Of a stretch of DNA of 64,000 nt, positions 53,029-60,419 are shown in pieces. The notes below the pieces were generated by a model. It had not been told where the DNA came from. It saw nothing but the letters and a program-made list of their open reading frames with translations, and made no database searches. The stretch's first letter is position 1; every line of letters starts with the position of its first letter. A program made the position numbers and the translations under genes. The stretch is from Poriferisodalis sp965116715 (GTDB lineage Bacteria > Actinomycetota > Acidimicrobiia > Acidimicrobiales > Poriferisodalaceae): positions 248,001 to 312,000 of the forward strand of contig OZ220724.1 in NCBI GenBank assembly GCA_965116715.1, in the 5' to 3' direction.

Positions 53029-56000
53029 TTAGGTGGTGGCGCGGGTGATGGTGACGGTGTAGGTGTAGGTGTCGGTGCCGTTGGGGGCGGTCACCTCGAT
53101 GGTGATGGTGTTGACGCCGGTGGCGAGGTTGACCTGGTAGCCGCCGGTGTTGTCGTCGGCGTCCTCGGTGACGTCCTCGGTGGAGTCGTCGCTGTCGGCC
53201 GCGGTGATGGACACTTCCGAGTCGCCGCGGTCGAAGGCGGCCACCGCGGCCACGGTGGTGGTCGACACGCTGTTGGACACCTCGGCCGTGTAGTTCGGCT
53301 TGCCGTGGATGAAGTGGCCGAAGTCGACGTCGCTCATCGTCAGCGAGTACAGCTTGGCGTTGGAGGGCAGGCTGAACGCCTTGATGCCCGACAAGGGCCG
53401 CCTGTCTGGGTCGTCGTAGGGAGCGTCCAGGACCCACATGGTGCGGCCGTCGGACCACAGGCCGCGGGGGTGGGTGACGCCGTCGAGGCCCACGGGGATG
53501 TCCATGCCCGGCATCCGGGCGCCGTCGGCCAGCGCGTAGGCCTCGAGCCGCGACGTGGCGTCGCCCTCATTGGCGGCGACCCACATGACGGTGCCGTCAG
53601 ACCACAGGGCGAACGACACCTTGTATCGAAATACGTATCTGTAGTCCCCGGTGGTGGTGACGTCGATGTCGCGGTCGGGCTTTCGGGCCTTGGTGGCGAA
53701 GTCGAACGCCTGGAGCTTGCCCCCCAGAGGCACGCTGTCGTCGGCACGACGGCCGTCGACCGAGGCCACCCATATGGTCTCGCCGTCGGACCACAGGTCC
53801 CGCGGCCCCTTGGTGTCGAAGAACGACTCGGCGTCGATATGGGTGGCGGTGGACGACGCCATGTCGATGGCTTCGATATAGGGATGTTTGATGGATCCGG
53901 TGGGCCAAGCCTCGGCGATCCACATGGTGTCGCCGTCGGCCCACAGGCCGGTGTCGTATTTGCTGTGCTCTCTGCTGCGCCGGAGGTCGTGCTGGGACTG
54001 GCGGCCCCCGGTGTCGAGGTCGAAGGCGTGCATCGTGAAGCTGGCGGAGTTCAGGACCCACATGGTGTCGCCGTCGGACCAGATGTCGTAGGGACCGGTC
54101 AATCTCGGCTCGTAGTCGAGAATGCCGTCGAGCAGGTCTTTGGTGGTGTCGCGTCTGGTGCGCAGCAGGTGCACGGTGTAGACCTTGGCGGGTGAGCCGT
54201 CTTGGGGGGCGACGGTGACGGTGACGGCGGCCGGCGCGCCGTCGTCGATGTCGATCTGGTGCCCGCTGGTGGTGCCGTCGTCGTCGGCGGGCAGCGGGGT
54301 GACCGTGGCGTTGGCGTTGCCCGCGGTGTAGGCGACCGTGGTGGTGAATCCGTCGTCGGACTGGGTGTTGGTGAGCCGGTAGGTGTAGTCGGTGACGGCC
54401 GAGTCGAACGTCGGCGAGAGCGTCACGCCGGTCAGGCTCAGCGCCGACAGGGTGTTGTCGCTCGACAGGTTGCCGGTGGTGCCGGCGAGGGTGGTGAGCG
54501 TGAGCGTGTACTGCGTCGACTCGCCGTCTCTGGTCAGCGTGACGGAGATGTCGGTGACCCCGTCGGCGTCGAGGGTCACCTGGTGGCCCTCGTCGTTGGT
54601 ATCGGCGTCGCCGGGCGAGATCGCCACCGTCGCGCCGGTGTGGATCGACTCGGCCTGCACCGTCACCTCGGTGACGTCCGCGGCGATGTTGCGGGCGTAG
54701 TCGGTGACCGAGGGGGTGAAGTCGTCGAGGTTGACGCCGCTCACCTCGAGGCTCCGCAGGCCGTCCTGGACCAGCGTCACCTTGTAGACCTGCGCATACT
54801 TGGGCGCCACCAACCGGGAATTCGATTTCAGGGTGATCGTGGTGGAGCCGTCGGCGTCGAGGCTGAGCCGGCGCTCTTCACCGCTGTAGCGGTACTCGCC
54901 CCCGTCGACGGACACCCGGAGATCGGCATCAGTTCCGAACGCATACAACGTCACTTCGGTGAGCTCGGGGGCCACCTTGTAGGTGTACTCCCCGGGGACG
55001 GGGCCGAAGCCCGGCACTTCCGCACCGTTGAGATAGAGAGAATGTATGCGGTTGTCCCAGCCGCTCGGCGTCGGCGGAACCCGAAGTCCCACCTCGTAGA
55101 CCATCGTCTGGCGGTGGCCGGTGGGGCCTTGGACGACGGTGACGGTGATGTCGGCGGTGGCGCCGTTTGGGGGGAAGTTCACCTGGTGCCCTTCGGCGAG
55201 GCCGTCGGCGTCGGCGGGGGTGATGGTGATATCTGCGTCGGATCGCAGCGCCTTGGCGTCGATTGTCGCCTGGGTGGTGCCATAGGGCATATAGGTCCAG
55301 CCCCCTCCCTCATTGGAGCGCTGGCCCCCCAGCCAGTCCCTGCCGTTGAAGGCGAGGCGGCGGAGGCGGGCGTCGGCGGGGAGGTTGTAGATGAACACCT
55401 TGGTGGTGTCGGCGTCGGCGATCCACAGCTGGGACTGGTCGGACCACATGGCCAGGGGCTGGTCGTTGTCGTCGGAGAGCCGCTGGTCGGCGTCGGACAG
55501 GCGCCGCTTGATGTCCTGGCTGGCGTCCCTTTGGCCGTTGTCGAGGCGGTAGGCGTAGACCCGGGCGTCGGCGCGGTCCGACACCCACAGGGTCGCGCCG
55601 TCGGACCACACCCCGACGGGGTCTTGGTGGGGTCGGCCCGAGGTGTCGATGGTGCGGGCGAGGGCCTTGGTGGAGCGGTTGTACACGTAGATCTTGGCGT
55701 CGTCGTTGTCGACGACGTACAGGTCGGAGCTGTCGGCCCAGATGCCCATGGGGTTGGCGTTGCCCGCGCCGGACAGCGTCGTGTAGTCCGCGGCGGACTT
55801 GCGGTCGCCCGCCTCGATCGCAGGGGTGGCGTCGGTGTCGGCGTTGCGGTGGTAGCCCAAAATGGCGGCGGTTGCGTCGCTGGCGACCCACACGGTGTCG
55901 GCGTCCATCCACAGGCCGTGCGACGTGCCGGCCTGGGTCGGGTTGTCGGTGGACGCGGGCAGGTCCAAGTCGATGTCCTTGTCGCTGTCGCGGGCGCCGC

Positions 56001-57600
56001 CCGACAGCGTGTAGGCGTAGATCTTGCCGTCCCAGTCGCCGGAGCCGCGCGCCGACACCCAGATCGTGGTCCCGTCAGACCAGAACGCCTGCGCGGTGAG
56101 GTTGTTGGTGGCCAGGTCCGACACGATGTCGTCCGACGCGCCCGACGCCATCATGCTCGCCGCCCACAAATCGTCCACCCACCCCGACACGCCCGACGGC
56201 GGCTCGAATGCTTTGCCGTCGGGGAAGAACCTGCTCTGCGCCGCGGCCGCAGGCTGGGTGTCGGCGGGGAACTCGATGAACGCCACCCCGTCGTCGGTGG
56301 TGCGCAGCTTGGCCACCGCGTCGGGGCCCTGGGTCAGCCCCGCCGCCGCCGAGCCCGCTGGCGGCGTCGCCACCAGAACGACCTCGCTGGACAAACCGCC
56401 GCCGGCGGCGAACTCGTAGCCGTCATCGGCCACCGCGCCCGCAAAGGCCACCACCGCGTACCGGTACGAACGGCCCGGCTCAGCGGTGGCGTCGAAGAAC
56501 TCGTAGCCCGTGCGGCCCCGCTCCCACTCCACCGCGCCCACCACGTCCAACGGCGCGCGCCTGGCGCTGTCGGTGCGCCTCACCCTCATCGAGAAAACCT
56601 CCGCCCACGACGGCTGCTCGGGCACCGTCCAGCTCAGCGCCACCCCGCCGCCCTGCGCCACAGCCCCCAAACCCGCAGGCCCCACCGGCGGCTCCGACTC
56701 CACAGTCACCGCCACCGCATCGGAGAACACGTCGGGCAGACGCTCATGGACGCCGCCGCGGAACCTGTGGGCCTCCAGCCCCACCCGATACTCATAGGCC
56801 GCGCCCGCCACAACACCGCTGGTGTCGTGGTACCAGGCCTCGCCGGAGTCCCAATCGATCCCGAAATACGACACCACGTCCAGCGTCGACCACGCCCCGC
56901 CCCCCTCGCGGCGCTCCACAAACATGTCGCCGATCGAAAAGTCCCCGTACCCGTGATCCGGCAAATGCGGCGCCACCCACGCCAACCGCACCGACCGGTG
57001 CGTCGCCGTCGCCGACAACCCCTCAGGCGCCAACACCCCCACCGGCTCGGCGGCCTCGGCCGCAGACACCGAGAACGCAACCTCCAAAACCCCCAACACC
57101 TCGCCCGACAACCGCCGCTGCGAATACGCCACCGCCCGCAACACATACTCCCCCTCAGGCAACGCCCCGCCAAACAACCACCGGGCCGCGCCGTTGCGAT
57201 AGTCCCCATACAACGAATACGGCGCCAGATTCTCCGTCTGGGAATGCGCCGCCGCCCCGCTCAACTCCAAACCCACACTCCCCACCGAACTGCCCGACAC
57301 CAACTCCGCCCGAAACCCATAACTCCCCCCAACCGGATCAGCCACCACCACACTCGAACCGTCCACCAGATCCGCAACCACCGACTGATCCGACGCATCC
57401 ACCAAAACCAAACCCGCCAACGGCCCCGCCGCAGCCACCTCCTGCGCGCCAAGACCCGACCCCGTGCCCGCCACCAACCCAGCACCCAACATCACCACCG
57501 CCACACACGACCCCAACCAGCCGCGGCCCCGCCCACGACAGCCACCACCCAACAACCGACCCCAACAGGACCCCAACCCCGACACAACCGACCGACGCAT
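53029..57600 (-). CDS. Giant secreted propeller/cadherin-like protein, copy 2 (intact)
   Basis: 1523-aa predicted secreted protein. ATG 57600 follows GGGGGA; a basic signal peptide ends near GLGAQE. Two Fn3-like domains follow (PEGLSATATHRSVRLAW; GPAGLGAVAQGGGVALSW). Five propeller-like blades lie at about residues 505-720 (FWSDGTTIWVSA, GIWADSSDLYVVD, GVWSDGATLWVSD), then cadherin-like beta-sandwich units (LRSLEVSGVNLDDFTPSVTDY), a second set of five blades at about 1170-1395 (DIWSDGDTMWVL, GLWSDGRTMWVLD) and a C-terminal sandwich. No LPXTG or membrane anchor is seen. Lies 51 bp upstream of copy 1 on the same strand. Likely adhesion or ligand binding; inferred from fold only. Confidence 0.8.
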   Translation of the reverse strand: MRRSVVSGLGSCWGRLLGGGCRGRGRGWLGSCVAVVMLGAGLVAGTGSGLGAQEVAAAGPLAGLVLVDASDQSVVADLVDGSSVVVADPVGGSYGFRAELVSGSSVGSVGLELSGAAAHSQTENLAPYSLYGDYRNGAARWLFGGALPEGEYVLRAVAYSQRRLSGEVLGVLEVAFSVSAAEAAEPVGVLAPEGLSATATHRSVRLAWVAPHLPDHGYGDFSIGDMFVERREGGGAWSTLDVVSYFGIDWDSGEAWYHDTSGVVAGAAYEYRVGLEAHRFRGGVHERLPDVFSDAVAVTVESEPPVGPAGLGAVAQGGGVALSWTVPEQPSWAEVFSMRVRRTDSARRAPLDVVGAVEWERGRTGYEFFDATAEPGRSYRYAVVAFAGAVADDGYEFAAGGGLSSEVVLVATPPAGSAAAGLTQGPDAVAKLRTTDDGVAFIEFPADTQPAAAAQSRFFPDGKAFEPPSGVSGWVDDLWAASMMASGASDDIVSDLATNNLTAQAFWSDGTTIWVSARGSGDWDGKIYAYTLSGGARDSDKDIDLDLPASTDNPTQAGTSHGLWMDADTVWVASDATAAILGYHRNADTDATPAIEAGDRKSAADYTTLSGAGNANPMGIWADSSDLYVVDNDDAKIYVYNRSTKALARTIDTSGRPHQDPVGVWSDGATLWVSDRADARVYAYRLDNGQRDASQDIKRRLSDADQRLSDDNDQPLAMWSDQSQLWIADADTTKVFIYNLPADARLRRLAFNGRDWLGGQRSNEGGGWTYMPYGTTQATIDAKALRSDADITITPADADGLAEGHQVNFPPNGATADITVTVVQGPTGHRQTMVYEVGLRVPPTPSGWDNRIHSLYLNGAEVPGFGPVPGEYTYKVAPELTEVTLYAFGTDADLRVSVDGGEYRYSGEERRLSLDADGSTTITLKSNSRLVAPKYAQVYKVTLVQDGLRSLEVSGVNLDDFTPSVTDYARNIAADVTEVTVQAESIHTGATVAISPGDADTNDEGHQVTLDADGVTDISVTLTRDGESTQYTLTLTTLAGTTGNLSSDNTLSALSLTGVTLSPTFDSAVTDYTYRLTNTQSDDGFTTTVAYTAGNANATVTPLPADDDGTTSGHQIDIDDGAPAAVTVTVAPQDGSPAKVYTVHLLRTRRDTTKDLLDGILDYEPRLTGPYDIWSDGDTMWVLNSASFTMHAFDLDTGGRQSQHDLRRSREHSKYDTGLWADGDTMWIAEAWPTGSIKHPYIEAIDMASSTATHIDAESFFDTKGPRDLWSDGETIWVASVDGRRADDSVPLGGKLQAFDFATKARKPDRDIDVTTTGDYRYVFRYKVSFALWSDGTVMWVAANEGDATSRLEAYALADGARMPGMDIPVGLDGVTHPRGLWSDGRTMWVLDAPYDDPDRRPLSGIKAFSLPSNAKLYSLTMSDVDFGHFIHGKPNYTAEVSNSVSTTTVAAVAAFDRGDSEVSITAADSDDSTEDVTEDADDNTGGYQVNLATGVNTITIEVTAPNGTDTYTYTVTITRATT
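55324..57447. repeat. 2.1-kb near-identical block, copy 2
   Basis: Partner of 50768-52890 (offset 4556 bp). Such near-identity beside strongly diverged patches points to recent duplication or gene conversion. Confidence 0.85.
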
Positions 57601-57763
57601 CGCATCCCCCGATCCAATGCACTTGTATGTCACATATTCTCATATTCTTATGCATGAACGTGACAGCCGGGAACACAGCAGCCATCACGGCCCCCACGAC
57701 AAGAAAACGCCCGCTCAACCACCACACCCACCACACCCACAACACCCCAACGCCGAACCGACG

Positions 57764-57810
57764 CTCAAGGATGCGGAGGTGGAGGCACTGCAGGTCGAGC
57801 GGGCTGCTCG
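57764..57810 (+). pseudogene. Short relic of a cysS 3' region
   Basis: About 47 bases similar to cysS 48270-48316 (about 35 of the first 41 bases match). The frame gives DAEVEALQVERAAR against DAEVEALLAERAAA in CysS, with several differences synonymous, so it looks like diverged coding sequence rather than chance. It lies just before the nudC stop, on the far side of the giant gene pair. The rest of the 57601-57763 gap shows only an AT-rich patch (about 57620-57655), a likely promoter for copy 2. Confidence 0.5.
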
Positions 57811-57817
57811 AAGATCC

Positions 57818-58657
57818 TCAACTGCTCCCCATGCGCTCGAGCCAATCCTCGATGAGCCAGCCTGAGATGGACATGCCGCCACGCGGCACCGGCGGCAGGT
57901 TGTCCGCGCTGTACCAGTCGGCCTCCACGATCTCGTCAGGATCGGGGTCGATCTCGCCTGCCTGCCAGTCACACGTGAACCCGCACATCAGCGAATGGGG
58001 GAACGGCCACGGCTGGCTGCCGAAGTAGCGGACGTTTCCGACCGTGATGCCGACTTCCTCGCGGACCTCGCGTATGACCGCGTCCTCAAGGCTCTCGCCG
58101 GGTTCCACGAAGCCCGCCAGAGCGCTGTAGAAGCGTCCCGGAAACTGTCGGCCCCATGCCAGCAGCACCTCGGACCCTCGCTCGACCAGGACGATCATCG
58201 CTGGAGAGAGCCGCGGGAACGCCATGTGTCCGCACGTGTCGCAGATCTTCGCCCGGTCCGAAGCGTTGGTGTGGGTGGTGTTCCCGCAACGCCCGCAGTA
58301 GCGGTGGGTGCGCTCGAACTCGACGATCTGTGCCGCACGCCCCGCTATCTGCCAATGCTCATCAGAGATCCGGCCGTAGAGCTTGCGCAGCGGGACCGGT
58401 TCGAGGTCGCCCTCGTCGAGCGCCGGGCCGTCGGCAGGGTCCATATCGACCGCCCAGACGCCCAGCCCGTCCAGCACGCCCAAGAACGCCGCGGGGGGCG
58501 AACCGCCGCCGACTGGCGCTGCTGCGCCTCGCCACAAGCCGTCGCCCGGTTCGACGAACACAGCCCCTGAGCGAATCGGGATCCACACGCTCAGCGCATC
58601 GTCGAGGTCTGCCGGCGGCTGTGTCAGGACGGTGAACACAGGCCAAGTTGAGCACAC
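57818..58657 (-). CDS. nudC: NADH pyrophosphatase NudC
   Basis: 279-aa Nudix hydrolase. A four-Cys zinc ribbon (YCGRCGN...KICDTCGH) precedes the Nudix box GFVEPGESLEDAVIREVREEVGI, and SQPWPFPHS is the NADH-specific motif. It hydrolyses NAD(H) and removes NAD caps from RNA. GTG 58657 is the start. It lies downstream of lexA on the same strand, separated by hairpin repeats. Confidence 0.95.
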   Translation of the reverse strand: MCSTWPVFTVLTQPPADLDDALSVWIPIRSGAVFVEPGDGLWRGAAAPVGGGSPPAAFLGVLDGLGVWAVDMDPADGPALDEGDLEPVPLRKLYGRISDEHWQIAGRAAQIVEFERTHRYCGRCGNTTHTNASDRAKICDTCGHMAFPRLSPAMIVLVERGSEVLLAWGRQFPGRFYSALAGFVEPGESLEDAVIREVREEVGITVGNVRYFGSQPWPFPHSLMCGFTCDWQAGEIDPDPDEIVEADWYSADNLPPVPRGGMSISGWLIEDWLERMGSS

Positions 58658-58674
58658 GCCGTCCGGGTGTGCCC

Positions 58675-58758
58675 CGGCGCCTATAGACGGCGCTGTGTCC
58701 GATGGCCCGGCGCTAGAGGCGCCGCTGTGTCTGATGCACCGCCGCCTACAGGCGGCGG
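58675..58758. repeat. Three related hairpins (about 33-bp period) between lexA and nudC
   Basis: Stem-loops: GCGCC/GGCGC (58677-58693), CGGCGC-TAGAG-GCGCCG (58708-58724) and CCGCCGCC-TACA-GGCGGCGG (58739-58758). The first two are each followed by CTGTGTC-C/T-GATG. The third contains the lexA TAG stop. They could act as a terminator, an RNA-stability element or a REP-like repeat; no U tract is present. Confidence 0.7.
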
Positions 58759-59402
58759 ATGACGGTCACGACCTTGCCGAAGATGGTGACGTCGCTGGCC
58801 GGGCAGATGATCGGGCGATGGTCGGGGTTGGCTGGCTCGAGGACGACATCGTCGCCGGAGAGCCGGTAGCGCTTGACCGTGCCCTCGTCGTCGCCGATGC
58901 CCGCGACGACGATGTCGCCGCTCTCCGCATCGGGCTGGTGGCGCGCCACGACATAGTCGCGATCCCAGATGCCAGCGTCGATCATCGAGTCGCCTCGTAC
59001 TCGCAGCATGAACAACTCTCCGCTGCCGGTGAAGTCCGCCGGCAGCGGAAGGAGCTCTTCCACGTTCTGCTGCGCCAGCACGTCGGTTCCCGCTGCCACG
59101 TCGCCGATGAGAGGCACATGACGAGTCGGCCTCCGCTCGCCCTTCACACCCGTCTGCCAGTCGAAGTTGACAATGAGAGCCCTCGGCCGTGACGGATCGC
59201 GCCGGATCCAGCCATCTGCTTCCAGCGTCCGCAGATGCCGGTGCACCGTCGCAGGCGACTTGAGGTCGACCTTCTCGCCGATCTCACGCACCGACGGGGG
59301 GTAGCCGCGCTCGCGTTGCGTCTCGTCGATGAACTTGAGCATCTCGCGCTGGCGTTCACCCAGATGCGCGACTCGCTGGTCGGCAGCACTGGCAGTTCTC
59401 AT
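58746..59402 (-). CDS. lexA: SOS repressor LexA
   Basis: 218-aa LexA. The N-terminal winged helix (GYPPSVREIGEKVDLKSPATVHRHL) binds SOS boxes. The autocleavage site is A104-G105 (DVAAGTDV), the catalytic Ser is S139 (RGDSMIDAGI) and the Lys is K177 (GTVKRYR). AGGAGG precedes ATG 59402. RecA-stimulated self-cleavage derepresses DNA-repair genes. An SOS-box-like site lies about 77 bp upstream, so it probably represses itself. Confidence 0.97.
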   Translation of the reverse strand: MRTASAADQRVAHLGERQREMLKFIDETQRERGYPPSVREIGEKVDLKSPATVHRHLRTLEADGWIRRDPSRPRALIVNFDWQTGVKGERRPTRHVPLIGDVAAGTDVLAQQNVEELLPLPADFTGSGELFMLRVRGDSMIDAGIWDRDYVVARHQPDAESGDIVVAGIGDDEGTVKRYRLSGDDVVLEPANPDHRPIICPASDVTIFGKVVTVIRRL

Positions 59403-59478
59403 CGTGATCCTCCTGGGGTTCTTGGGTTTGCTGAGGGGCGTCGGGTGGATGGAACCCTCGTTCCGCCCACTACCCTAG

Positions 59479-59491
59479 CAACAAGTGTTCG
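59479..59491 (-). promoter_or_regulatory. SOS box (LexA site) upstream of lexA
   Basis: Reads CGAACACTTGTTG on the lexA coding strand, close to the actinobacterial consensus CGAAC-N4-GTTCG. Located about 77 bp before the lexA start. Confidence 0.6.
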
Positions 59492-59516
59492 GAATTACGA
59501 GCATTCGTTCGATCTC

Positions 59517-60242
59517 TCAGCGACTGACGCGAAGCCACCGCACGAAGAGCACACCGTCGTGCGTGATGACGTGGCACAACTCGAACTTGCGCGGACCTGA
59601 CGTCGGCCCGCCGGTTGCTGACCCTGCGGCGATGCGCGGCGCTTCCGATCCGACCGCCAGCGGAGCGTGGGTGAGATTGATCTCGTCGACGAGATCGCCA
59701 GCCAGCAGGCCGGCATTCAGCGTGGGGCCGCCTTCACACAGCACGATGCGGGCACCCCGTGAGCCGAGCTCTTCCAGCGCAGCCGTTAGGTCAACGCTCT
59801 CGTCTCCGGCACGCAGCAATTCGGCGCGTCCGTCGAATCGAGCGGCGGTCGCAGCGTCTGCGGCGTCGGTCGTCACGACGAGCGGCAGAGGCGCCGTGGT
59901 CTCAGCAGACGTCGCGAAGAGCGGCAGCTCGGGGCTGACGCTCAGCGAACCGCTGACCACGGCGATGCGAGCACCCGATTGCCGGGCCCGGCGGTACCGT
60001 TCCGCGTTCGCCGTGCCGGCTCCGACGAGAATCACGTCGGCCTCCGCACGCAAGGCCGCAAACATGGCTTTGTCCGCGGTGCCCGAGAGACCGCCGGACA
60101 GCCCGTCGACAGTTGCGGCACCGTCGATGCTTGCCACCATGTTGAGCATCACCCAGGGCCTGCGGTGGTGTGCGAGGCGCCGAAGGCTGGCGGCTTGTGG
60201 CGGTTCGACGGGCCCCGCTGGCAATGGGAACAGCCGGTGCAC
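59517..60242 (-). CDS. RibD C-terminal-like pyrimidine reductase family protein
   Basis: 241-aa reductase of the RibD_C/dihydrofolate-reductase-like fold. MVASIDGAATVDGLSGGLSG, DVILVGAGTANAERY and IVLCEGGPTLNAGLL are family signatures. GTG 60242 (reading VHRLFPLPAGP) matches the usual N-terminus of actinobacterial homologues and is preferred over the far upstream reading. No deaminase domain is present, so it is not a complete RibD; a role in riboflavin or F420-type pathways is possible but unproven. Confidence 0.82.
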   Translation of the reverse strand: MHRLFPLPAGPVEPPQAASLRRLAHHRRPWVMLNMVASIDGAATVDGLSGGLSGTADKAMFAALRAEADVILVGAGTANAERYRRARQSGARIAVVSGSLSVSPELPLFATSAETTAPLPLVVTTDAADAATAARFDGRAELLRAGDESVDLTAALEELGSRGARIVLCEGGPTLNAGLLAGDLVDEINLTHAPLAVGSEAPRIAAGSATGGPTSGPRKFELCHVITHDGVLFVRWLRVSR

Positions 60243-60293
60243 GCGACGAGTCTGCCACTGCGGGGCTTCGCAACGATCTGTGTCTGACCGCGT

Positions 60294-60346
60294 TTGTCCA
60301 CAAGGGCTGTGGAAAAATTGTCCACAGCGCTTCTTGGTTGTACACA
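60294..60346 (+). promoter_or_regulatory. Cluster of DnaA-box-like sites upstream of nrdJ
   Basis: TTGTCCACA occurs twice (60294-60302, 60318-60326), with TTTTCCACA on the opposite strand (60308-60316) and TTGTACACA (60338-60346). TTGTCCACA is the actinobacterial DnaA-box consensus. Four boxes in 53 bp lie 74-126 bp before nrdJ. A weaker TTGTTCCACA is at 60383-60392. Confidence 0.65.
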
Positions 60347-60419
60347 GGATTTTCCCCATGAAGGCCCCGAAGTTGACCACTTTTGTTCCACAGGGCCCGA
60401 GCAATAGCGTCGTGGGTTC

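Noticed and set aside
48461..57600. Diversity-generating retroelement acting on the giant proteins
   Set aside because: Differences between copies are not restricted to adenine positions, no template repeat was seen, and the only reverse transcriptase is about 47 kb away and not DGR-like.
50621..57657. Very long open frames on the plus strand opposite the giant genes (up to 1151 codons)
   Set aside because: They are antisense shadows produced by GC-rich codon use; their translations are Val/Gly/Arg-rich with no domain, and the minus-strand proteins show clear signal peptides and domains.
60294..60392. Chromosomal origin of replication
   Set aside because: DnaA boxes are present, but dnaA, dnaN, rnpA/rpmH and an AT-rich unwinding region are absent; a regulatory cluster fits better.
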